Part shown: positions 51,283 to 59,039 of the stretch, one piece after another
How the letters are laid out: each line of letters opens with the position of its first letter
How positions within the stretch are numbered: the stretch's first letter is position 1
DNA from: Kiritimatiellia bacterium
Lineage (GTDB): Bacteria > Verrucomicrobiota > Kiritimatiellia > RFP12 > UBA1067
Length of the DNA: 64,000 nt
Reading direction: 5' to 3'
Assembly (NCBI GenBank): GCA_017525225.1
Contig: JAFXTB010000110.1
Location: forward strand, 39,972 to 103,971
Notes under the pieces: model-generated
What the model saw: only the letters and a program-made list of their open reading frames with translations
Told to the model about the DNA's origin: nothing
The model's database searches: none
Position numbers and translations under genes: made by a program

Positions 51283-53232
51283 CTAGAACCAGATGGAGAA
51301 CCAGGCGAGTCCTTCGCCGAAGCGAAGATCCCCGGCCGACTGGTAGTCGCACGCCTTGGCTGTTATGTCGGGCGCACCGTCCTTGACGAGCCGCACGTCC
51401 CAGGCCCCCATGACGCGGTCCGAGGGCACGCGCGTGAGAACAGGACGGTAGCCCTTGCCGATGACGGTGGAGGCATCCTCCAGCTGATCGGTCGCCATGC
51501 CCAGGAGACGCGACTTCGCCAGCAGCAGCGGTCCGTTCCATAGAGCGACGGCCGGGGTCTTTCGGTACATCCTCGATACAACAAGCCGGGGCGACTTGTT
51601 TCCGATGACGATGTGCCTCCGCTCGGCCCATTGCTCGAGCGCGTCCTTTTCCGCTGGATCCTGGGGATTTGGCACCTGGGCCGCGGCCACAAGGCGCGGG
51701 TTCATGTCGAAGGAGAGCATGTAGACGCCGCCCTTCTCCGACACGTCCAGACGTGGGCACCATGCCGGCTTGCGGAACACGACCTTCTTCGGGCTGCCCT
51801 CCACCGCCACGGTCACCTTCCCCTCCACGGGATATCCGCCGCGGATGGTGAACTTCACACCATCGAGCGTAACGGTGGCGTCCTGGTACTGGTTGACGTG
51901 GAACGTGCCTTCGCGATCCACCGTAACGACCGTGGAGGCGAAATCCATGAACGAGCGCGGCACGTTGTTCACGCAGCAGTGGTTGTAGGCATAGCCGCAC
52001 TGCTTCTGGTGGTCGTGGCGCGCCAGGGCGCGGACCATGAACGCCCCGTACAGCCCGTCGCGGTCCACGCCGGCGAAGAAGTTGTTGTACCAGCAGGTCT
52101 CCACCGAGTCAAGATACCTGTCCTCCCCCGTGATCAGGAAGAGGTCTATGTTGAGCCGCATCCAGTGTATGGCGTCGCAGATCTCGGAAAGACCGTTCGG
52201 ATAGGATGCCGCGCCGATGAACTGGTCGCCGTATCCGATGCCTCCAAGCGGGTTGGACTCATACCTGCAAAGGAGCTCGCGTATGCCTGCGACCGTATCG
52301 AGGCAGCGCTTGTCGCCTGCCACGCGGTAGTATTCGAGGAGGCCGTCGAGGCAGCTCATCATCTCGTAGCTCTTCGCCCAGTACTGCGGCTTGGGGTACC
52401 AGGTGTGCAGGGCCTTGCCAGAAGAGACGTTCCGGAAGAAGTTGGGAATGGTGCCGTCGTCACGGTCCCAGTCCGGCAGCATCTCAGCGGCGTAGTCGAG
52501 ATACGCGCGCTTTCCGGTCTCCGTGTAGAGCATGAGCAGGGGCTTGAGTATCGACATCGAAGGCAGCCCTGCCTTCTCTGGCTGGCCGGTTGCGATCAGC
52601 GGCAGTTTGAGAGCGTGCATCATGCCGATCAGCTGGTCCATCTGCGCCTCCACGGAGGCGAGGATCGACCTGTCGCCCGTGGCCTTGTAGGCCATGAACA
52701 TGCCCCACATGGCGTACTTGCGGTTCCAGATGTTCCACACCGTGTTCCAGCCGTTCACGCGGGTCATCGCAGGGCGCTTCTCCGGCGGGATCCAGACATT
52801 CTCCTTGCCCGTGTAGCTGCTCAGGTAGCCGTCGGGATCCTGCAGCTTCATGAGCCTGTGGCATTCCTCCTGCACGAACGAAAGGAACTCCCTGTCCTGC
52901 AGATAGTCCGCCACGCGCGCGGAGGAGAGCATCTCCTTGCCCCAGAACTCGCCGCGCCAGAGGCCGCCAAGGTGCTCGCCATCCACCAGCTTCTCGTCGT
53001 CGTCGCGCTGCTCGAACGCCAGGCGCGCCTCGTTGAACACCTGCATCCGCATGAACGGGTCGACGAGCCTGCGCGCGATGAAGCGGTCCATCTTCTCACC
53101 CAGCCACCCCTCGAGGCGTACGTCCTTCAGCGCCGGGCCGCGCATTGCGTCTTGAACGCCGCCCAGCGCGCACGCCGCGATCGAAGATGCGGCAGCCAGG
53201 GCGATGGCAAATGTCTTTCGTGTGGCATCCAT
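51283..53232 (-). CDS. GH127-like beta-L-arabinofuranosidase
   Basis: The protein has 649 residues from the ATG at 53232, with GGAGAGG upstream. A signal peptide (about 24 residues) is followed by the (alpha/alpha)6 barrel of the DUF1680/GH127 family, including YLSSYTGKENVW and NRKYAMWGMFMAY. YAYNHCCVNNVPR near residue 425 holds the Cys-Cys pair; in GH127 a cysteine is the nucleophile with a nearby metal site. It would release L-arabinofuranose from plant extensin, arabinan or arabinogalactan. It follows GH27 in the same unit. Confidence 0.83.
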   Translation of the reverse strand: MDATRKTFAIALAAASSIAACALGGVQDAMRGPALKDVRLEGWLGEKMDRFIARRLVDPFMRMQVFNEARLAFEQRDDDEKLVDGEHLGGLWRGEFWGKEMLSSARVADYLQDREFLSFVQEECHRLMKLQDPDGYLSSYTGKENVWIPPEKRPAMTRVNGWNTVWNIWNRKYAMWGMFMAYKATGDRSILASVEAQMDQLIGMMHALKLPLIATGQPEKAGLPSMSILKPLLMLYTETGKRAYLDYAAEMLPDWDRDDGTIPNFFRNVSSGKALHTWYPKPQYWAKSYEMMSCLDGLLEYYRVAGDKRCLDTVAGIRELLCRYESNPLGGIGYGDQFIGAASYPNGLSEICDAIHWMRLNIDLFLITGEDRYLDSVETCWYNNFFAGVDRDGLYGAFMVRALARHDHQKQCGYAYNHCCVNNVPRSFMDFASTVVTVDREGTFHVNQYQDATVTLDGVKFTIRGGYPVEGKVTVAVEGSPKKVVFRKPAWCPRLDVSEKGGVYMLSFDMNPRLVAAAQVPNPQDPAEKDALEQWAERRHIVIGNKSPRLVVSRMYRKTPAVALWNGPLLLAKSRLLGMATDQLEDASTVIGKGYRPVLTRVPSDRVMGAWDVRLVKDGAPDITAKACDYQSAGDLRFGEGLAWFSIWF

Positions 53233-53246
53233 GGTCAACCTCTCCT

Positions 53247-55373
53247 TCATTCGCATTTGCGGCAGTCGACGCCGCGGATCTTGACTAGTTTCGTCGCGTG
53301 GGCCGGAACCGTGGCCACGTAGAATCCGGAATGCCGGCCTTCGCACTTCTGCCGCCAGAGGTCCCTCACCCGGCATTCGCCCTCAAGCCCAAGCTCGGAG
53401 AACGACACCTTGATCTCACGCTCGAAGGGGTAGCGGTTGACGAGCGCCACGGCGGTGCCGCCACAAGTGAGCGGCCTTGCCCACACGCTCTCGGCATCGG
53501 CGTGGCGTATGCGGCGCGCGGTCTTGCCGAGACGGTCCTGGCTCACGGCTATCACCTCGTCGTTCACCAGGAGGTTCTTCGTGAAGTCGGACATCGTCGT
53601 GAGGTCGCAGCCGATCAGGAGCGGCGAACCCAGCATCGCCCAGAGCGAGACGTGGGTGTACTGCTCGTTTGGCGAGAGGTAGGTGTCATGGTCGCTGCCG
53701 AACGAGAGCTGCTGGCCCACGATGAGCATGTCGGGATCGGCCCACCAGCCAGGATGGTTGTACTTCCAGTGCTCGGCGTTGATGCGCCCCTCCACGGCCA
53801 GCTCCATCCAGTGCCACGAGTCCTTGAGGTCGTCCCAGGTGCGCCAGCACTGGCCGCCCACCTTGTCGCCCCACTGCTCGGTGTGCGCCATTCCGTACTG
53901 GCAGAAGGAGAACAGGATGTCGCGGTTCTGCTTCTTCAGGCATTCGCCCATGAGGCGGTAGGGCTTGATGAACGATTCGCGGATGGACATGTCCTCGAAC
54001 ACGCCCTTTTCGGACTGCTTGCGGCCTGTCTCCTTCGTGAAGATGTCGCGATAGCTGCACCAGTCGTACTTGATGTAGTCGAAACCCCATTCGGCCCAGC
54101 TTTCGGCGTCCTGCAGCTCATGCCCGTAGCTGCCCTCGCACTGTCCGCAGGTGAGCGGCCCCGGCGATGAATAGAGGCCTGCCTTGAGGCCGAGGGAATG
54201 GATGTAGTCGGTGAGCCCCTTCATGTCCGGGAACGAACGGTTCGGGAGTATCCTGCCATTCGCGTCGCGCGCCGGCCCGATCACGTCCTCGCGGCCGCCA
54301 AAGTCGTTCTTGCGCATCTCCACGCGCTTGACCCCGGAGTTGTTCATCTCCCACCAGTCGTCGAGGTTCACGTACGCCCAGCCGTGGTCGGCAAGTCCGG
54401 AGGCGTCCATCGCCTTCGCCGCAGCCTTGGCCTTCTCGGCCGTCAGGCGGTAGCAGAGCGTGTTCCAGCTGTTCCACCCCATCGGCGGCGTGAGCGCGAT
54501 CGTGTCGCCTACGGCAAGGCGTATCGTGCGCACCGCCCTGCCCTTGGAATTCTCGGCGGTCACCTCGATGTCGTAGTTGCCGGGCGTCTTCGGCGCGGTG
54601 CCGCGAAGGACGCCGTTGCCGTCGAGCGTCACGCCCGCAGGCAGTCCCTTCGCCGAGAATCTCATCGGCCGCAGGCCGGAGGTCGCCACGCGGAATATGA
54701 CCGGCCGCCCCGGCCGCACACCCCAGATGTCCGCGCCGTTGATCCGCGGTTCCGGACGTTCCGGCGGCGTGAGGATGCCCAGCTGCCGCGAGAGCCCCGG
54801 CTCGTTCACGGCCTCCAGCTTCGCGCCGCCCGCGCACGTGAAGCGCGCGTCGAGCCAGTCTGAGTTGGCGGCGTCGTACGCCGTCCAGCTGGAACCGCCG
54901 GTTGTTTCAAGTACGATCTCCTTCGCGCCGGTCAGGTCCACATGCACGGCAACCGGCTTCTGCCCGAGCTTCACGTCGCCGGACGCCCATGCGATCCTTC
55001 CGTCCGCCCAGACGCGGAAGATGGCCGACGGCTTGCCGTAGCTTCTGCCCGAGCCGGCGTTCTTGGCGTCGTCGTCGATAGCCACGAGCGCGTCGAAGGC
55101 CTCCACCTTGCCGTTCGCACGGAAGAGGATCGCGCTTTCAGGGCGCGTGCCGAAGCCCTTGGTGTACACCTTGCCGGACACGGTAAGCGCGTGGCCGTCG
55201 ACGGACTTCCGCGGCGCGAGGCGCTTGCCTAGCCCGCAAGTGGCCCCGGATAGATCGAAGGAATCCACGTATGCCACGCTTGCGACGGCTGGTGGATCCT
55301 GGAGTGCGCAGCCCAGACAGACTGCAACGAGCAGGCCGACACCGGCCCTGGCGAAGAGATGCTTTGTATTCAT
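53247..55373 (-). CDS. GH27 alpha-galactosidase with N-terminal NPCBM-like domain
   Basis: The protein has 708 residues from the ATG at 55373, 7 nt after a TATAAT box; an in-frame ATG at 55382 overlaps that box and is less likely. A lipoprotein-like signal (VAVCLGCALQ) is followed by an NPCBM-like carbohydrate domain (SGKVYTKGFGTRPESAI), a short Ig-like linker domain, then the GH27 barrel with PPMGWNSWNTLCY and the nucleophile Asp437 in YIKYDWCSY. It ends with an all-beta domain. It removes alpha-galactose from glycans such as galactomannan or arabinogalactan. Confidence 0.88.
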   Translation of the reverse strand: MNTKHLFARAGVGLLVAVCLGCALQDPPAVASVAYVDSFDLSGATCGLGKRLAPRKSVDGHALTVSGKVYTKGFGTRPESAILFRANGKVEAFDALVAIDDDAKNAGSGRSYGKPSAIFRVWADGRIAWASGDVKLGQKPVAVHVDLTGAKEIVLETTGGSSWTAYDAANSDWLDARFTCAGGAKLEAVNEPGLSRQLGILTPPERPEPRINGADIWGVRPGRPVIFRVATSGLRPMRFSAKGLPAGVTLDGNGVLRGTAPKTPGNYDIEVTAENSKGRAVRTIRLAVGDTIALTPPMGWNSWNTLCYRLTAEKAKAAAKAMDASGLADHGWAYVNLDDWWEMNNSGVKRVEMRKNDFGGREDVIGPARDANGRILPNRSFPDMKGLTDYIHSLGLKAGLYSSPGPLTCGQCEGSYGHELQDAESWAEWGFDYIKYDWCSYRDIFTKETGRKQSEKGVFEDMSIRESFIKPYRLMGECLKKQNRDILFSFCQYGMAHTEQWGDKVGGQCWRTWDDLKDSWHWMELAVEGRINAEHWKYNHPGWWADPDMLIVGQQLSFGSDHDTYLSPNEQYTHVSLWAMLGSPLLIGCDLTTMSDFTKNLLVNDEVIAVSQDRLGKTARRIRHADAESVWARPLTCGGTAVALVNRYPFEREIKVSFSELGLEGECRVRDLWRQKCEGRHSGFYVATVPAHATKLVKIRGVDCRKCE

Positions 55374-55380
55374 GGCGCAC

Positions 55381-55386
55381 ATTATA
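55381..55386 (-). promoter_or_regulatory. -10 box of leaderless promoter for the GH27-GH127 unit
   Basis: The minus strand reads GTTGTATAAT, then 7 nt, then the ATG at 55373. No ribosome-binding site. Confidence 0.65.
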
Positions 55387-55417
55387 CAACATGCGCGCGC
55401 CGGATTGCAAGCACGTC

Positions 55418-58400
55418 CTATTCCTCAAGCAGCACGCGGAAGCCCACGTCGAACACCTTCTGCCACGGCAGATAGCGCTGGCGGAAGGAGCTGGTGGCGT
55501 CCTTGGGACGCGAGGCGAAGCTGCCACCGCGGGCGATGGCGCGTCCGTCTGGAAGGGTCGTGGCGGTCCACTCCGCCGCATTGCCGTGCATGTCGTACAG
55601 TCCCCACAGGTTGGCGTTCGCCCGACCTGCGAAATTCAGCGTGAACCAGTCGTCGGTCCAGCGCTCCTCGTGGAGCGGATAGTTGAGTTCCGGCGGATAG
55701 GGGCGCCTTTCCGGCACCGCCGCCGCGAGATCCCAGGTGTAGTACATGAAGCGGACGTCGCGATCCGCGAGGTTCGCCCATCTGCCGAAATCGTCGTCAA
55801 GGCCGCCCCACGGGAACGGCGTGGCCGTGCCGGCGCGGGCGGCCCACTCCCACTCCTCCTCGGTCGGCAGCCTCGCCTTCACGCCGCAGCGCCCCGACAG
55901 CCACCTGCAGAACATCTCGGCCTCGGCGCGGCTCACGCGCACCACCGGCTGCCGCCTGTGGTTGCCCACATGCCCCGGCGCCACCTGGTCGTAGCCGAAC
56001 TGGTCCTGGCAGCGGGAATCGTGCGCCGGATCGAAGACATGGTACTGCGAATTCATCACCTCCATCTCACCGATCCAGAAAGGTCGCGAGACCGACACCT
56101 CACGTACGACTTCGTCTGGGTAGCCGTTGGTGGAGCCCATGAGATAGCGACCTGCCGGGATGCGGCGGAAGGTCATCGATTCGCCCGCGCCAAGAACGAG
56201 CGTCCTGCCGGTAGGCACGGCGACCTCGTCTATGGCGCCCAGCTGGGCGCCGGCGGCGGCGAGGGTCCCCATCGGCCAGCCTTCAGGCGGCGGTGGCGGC
56301 GGAGTGGTGGCGACCCTGGGCGACGGACACACGGGCGGCAGCGGCCCGCGGTCGGCAAGGAGCGCGGCGTAGCGATCATACTCGCCTTCCGGATCGGCGT
56401 CGCTCTGCGAATACATCCGCTGAAGCGCAAGGCGGCGAGCCACTTGGTTGGTCGTGCCATTCTGGCATTTGTCGGTCTTGAAGGCGCATGGACGCCACTT
56501 GCCGTAGAACGGGCAGTTGAGGTCGATCCAGGTGTAGAGCTGGCGGCGGCCTTCGGCGGAGAGGCGCGCGCCGTGGTGCCCCTTCTCCATCAGCTGCACC
56601 AACGGCGAGGTGGACACATGGAACTCCATCGGTGTGAGCATGGGCAGTTCGGACTCCGCGCCTCCACGCCGCACAAATGGGTGCAGGAAGCGGTAGGCGG
56701 CCTCGGGACAGTCCGTGAACACGCGCTTGAGCACCTTGGCGTCTTTAAGGTTCTTGAGGTCTGCAGGGGCTTTAAAGCCGGCATGGGCCTTGGATGAGTG
56801 GCATGATGCGCACGAGGCGACCAGGTGCGGGAAGAGTTCGGTGGTGAAGCCCCAGGGCCTGATGCCGTCGCTGTCGGGCGGGACGAGCTTCTGGATCTCG
56901 CCTCGATGGTACTTGACATCGGCTATGGTGCGCTTCGTCTCCACGGATGTGCGGTTGTCCTCGTGGCAGCCGGTGCAGCTGACGCGTTCGCCCGGCATGC
57001 CGACCGTCCAGGATCGCATGAGCTGCACGGCCGCGCCGTCGGCATCCAGCGGCTGGAACGACACAGGGGTGTTGGCAGGCATCTCGAAGCACACGCTGCC
57101 GTCATCTTCCACATCCACCGTGCCGAGCACGCGCTTGAGGTCCCAGCCGACCTCTGCCTTGTCCAGCCCAAGAGCCACATGCCCGCCGGTCTTGTGGTAG
57201 CAGAAATGGTAGGCGAACACGCGCAGGCGCCTCACATGGCCGCGCGGCACGCCCGCAAGGCCCGGGCCCTTGTAGATATCGGCTATGTGCACGCTGCAGG
57301 TGCTGGCGCCCTTCACGCGACGGTCCGGGATGACCGGCGGGCGTTTACGCGGCGCAAGCGGCATCGGCTCGAACAGCACGCCCTTCTCGTTCTCCGCCAG
57401 CAGCACCATGTTGTCGAAGGTGTCCACGAGATAGAGCCCGAAGCGGCCGTCGTACGAAGTCAGCGCGGAGCAGATCACATGCTTGGCGTCCAGCGCCCAG
57501 GGATGCGTGAAGTATGGGCGGCCCCTCGCGAACTGGTTGTCCGCCTGCAGGTCGCTCACGTCGCCCTCGACCGTACGCCCTCTGCCTGGAAACTCATGCA
57601 CGAACCCCGTCTCGGAGGCAGGCAGGATCTGCGTAGGGATGCGCAACGTGTGGTATACCGGCCCCCATGTGCGGTCGGGCGGATCGTAGCGGAACGGATA
57701 GTGCCGCGCAAGCGTGGGATCGAGGAGCAGCATGCGGCCATGCTCCGCGCGGCCGTGGTGGCCGCCTGCCATGGCCACCAGCAGATGCGGCTCGCCGGGC
57801 ACGGAACGCATGGTGAAGAACGTGGGGAAGAATCCGCCGGATCCATACAGTGCAAGCTGCCCCACGCCGTCCGGGTTCATGGTCATCAGCTCACGCGCGA
57901 AGTAGTGCTGCAGATCGGAATACTCCCAGCGCGTATACATCACGCGCCCGTCGTTCAGCACTGACGGGGCATAGTCGGAATCCTGCTCGAAGGTTAGCTG
58001 GATGGTCTCGCCCGTGCGCCTGTCCATGCGGTATAACACGCACATCGGGTAGTTTCCATCCTCGCACGGCAGGAACTGGTAGGCGGCCGTGCCGAGAAGT
58101 ATGATCTGATCCCTGTTCGGCAGGTAGCATCCGTCCCACCATTGGATGTCGTAGTGGCCATCTTCAGGCGAAACGAGTTTCGCCTGAAGATTAAATCGGG
58201 CTTCGCCCTTTAAATGATTAAATCGGCCTTCGGCCTTTAAATTGGGTTCCGCATTATTTAAAGGCTGCGAAGCAACCGATTTAACCATTTCACCATTTAA
58301 AGTGCCCGAAGGGCGCGATTTAAAGCCCGCGCCAGCGGGCGATTTAACCATTTCACCATTTAATTCTATCTCGTACACGCCCAGCAGGTCGTTGGTGCCG

Positions 58401-59029
58401 CGGTAGCTCGTGAACAGGATGCGCGATGCGTCGAAGTCGAGATCTATGTCGCGGACGATCTCGGTGCCGGACGGACGCCAGAGGGTCTCAATCTTTGGCG
58501 TGCCGCGGAAGTTCGACACGATGGCGATGTCGTTGGTGAAGCCCGTGCGGTAGAGGTCCATGTGGTTGTGGGCGTTGAGCCCCACGAGCCCGAGCCTGCG
58601 CGACAGCGCACGCGCGGGGCCGCACTTCGTATCCGATCCGCCGCGGTGTCCCGGAGGGAACTTGCTCCAGCGCGACATCTCCAGGTCGCGCCGCACGCAG
58701 AGGATGCGGCCGAAGTCCAGCAGCGGATTGGCGAGCAAGGCCTGCCGGTATCCTTCTACGAGCGCCATCGTGGCGTCGTCCATGCCGTCCACGCCAACAC
58801 GCGCAAGCCGGTTGGTCACCTCCGGCAGCGCGGCGGCGAGCCGTTCCACGGCGGCGCTGTGGCGGGCGTAGTCGTAGCCCGGCGCATTCCTGAGATCCTC
58901 CACTGCCAGGCGGGCGGCATCAGGGCGGAACCGCCGCAGTTCGTCGAAAGCCTGCCTGGGCGTCAGAGCCGAGGCGGACATCCCATGCGCCGCTATGCCG
59001 AGCGCCACCGCCAGATGGAGGAGTCTCAT
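55418..59029 (-). CDS. HzsA-like domain fused to a formylglycine-generating-enzyme domain, with CxxCH motifs
   Basis: The protein has 1203 residues and a signal peptide (about 22). The middle part resembles the hydrazine-synthase alpha middle domain: DIQWWDGCYLPN, a beta-propeller-like stretch with YTRWEYSDLQHYF, and two haem-binding candidates, CTGCH near residue 680 and CASCH near 740. The C-terminal 250 residues are a formylglycine-generating-enzyme-like fold (MGSTNGYPDE, LPTEEEWEWAARAG, DMHGNAAEW, RGGSF). Residues about 220-290 come from an inserted palindromic DNA array. It does not imply hydrazine metabolism; related fusions in Lentisphaerae and Planctomycetes are uncharacterised. Confidence 0.65.
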   Translation of the reverse strand: MRLLHLAVALGIAAHGMSASALTPRQAFDELRRFRPDAARLAVEDLRNAPGYDYARHSAAVERLAAALPEVTNRLARVGVDGMDDATMALVEGYRQALLANPLLDFGRILCVRRDLEMSRWSKFPPGHRGGSDTKCGPARALSRRLGLVGLNAHNHMDLYRTGFTNDIAIVSNFRGTPKIETLWRPSGTEIVRDIDLDFDASRILFTSYRGTNDLLGVYEIELNGEMVKSPAGAGFKSRPSGTLNGEMVKSVASQPLNNAEPNLKAEGRFNHLKGEARFNLQAKLVSPEDGHYDIQWWDGCYLPNRDQIILLGTAAYQFLPCEDGNYPMCVLYRMDRRTGETIQLTFEQDSDYAPSVLNDGRVMYTRWEYSDLQHYFARELMTMNPDGVGQLALYGSGGFFPTFFTMRSVPGEPHLLVAMAGGHHGRAEHGRMLLLDPTLARHYPFRYDPPDRTWGPVYHTLRIPTQILPASETGFVHEFPGRGRTVEGDVSDLQADNQFARGRPYFTHPWALDAKHVICSALTSYDGRFGLYLVDTFDNMVLLAENEKGVLFEPMPLAPRKRPPVIPDRRVKGASTCSVHIADIYKGPGLAGVPRGHVRRLRVFAYHFCYHKTGGHVALGLDKAEVGWDLKRVLGTVDVEDDGSVCFEMPANTPVSFQPLDADGAAVQLMRSWTVGMPGERVSCTGCHEDNRTSVETKRTIADVKYHRGEIQKLVPPDSDGIRPWGFTTELFPHLVASCASCHSSKAHAGFKAPADLKNLKDAKVLKRVFTDCPEAAYRFLHPFVRRGGAESELPMLTPMEFHVSTSPLVQLMEKGHHGARLSAEGRRQLYTWIDLNCPFYGKWRPCAFKTDKCQNGTTNQVARRLALQRMYSQSDADPEGEYDRYAALLADRGPLPPVCPSPRVATTPPPPPPEGWPMGTLAAAGAQLGAIDEVAVPTGRTLVLGAGESMTFRRIPAGRYLMGSTNGYPDEVVREVSVSRPFWIGEMEVMNSQYHVFDPAHDSRCQDQFGYDQVAPGHVGNHRRQPVVRVSRAEAEMFCRWLSGRCGVKARLPTEEEWEWAARAGTATPFPWGGLDDDFGRWANLADRDVRFMYYTWDLAAAVPERRPYPPELNYPLHEERWTDDWFTLNFAGRANANLWGLYDMHGNAAEWTATTLPDGRAIARGGSFASRPKDATSSFRQRYLPWQKVFDVGFRVLLEE
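58161..58366. repeat. Array of palindromes inserted in frame in the HzsA/FGE gene
   Basis: The 206-bp stretch contains six hairpins in a row. The first is a perfect 28-nt palindrome, CTTCAGGCGAAA/TTTCGCCTGAAG (58161-58188). The next ones have short GC stems, such as GGGCTTCGCCC, GGCCTTCGGCC, GCCCGAAGGGC and GCCCGCGCCAGCGGGC, each between TTTAAAT/ATTTAAA boundaries. The spacer ACCATTTCACCATTTAA occurs twice. It translates without a stop in the host gene, giving LNGEMVKS twice. Confidence 0.7.
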
Positions 59030-59039
59030 CGCTCGCCTC

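Noticed and set aside
55418..59029. Evidence for hydrazine (anammox) metabolism
   Set aside because: Only a middle-domain resemblance to HzsA is present; no hzsB, hzsC or hao genes are near and the FGE fusion is different from the anammox enzyme.
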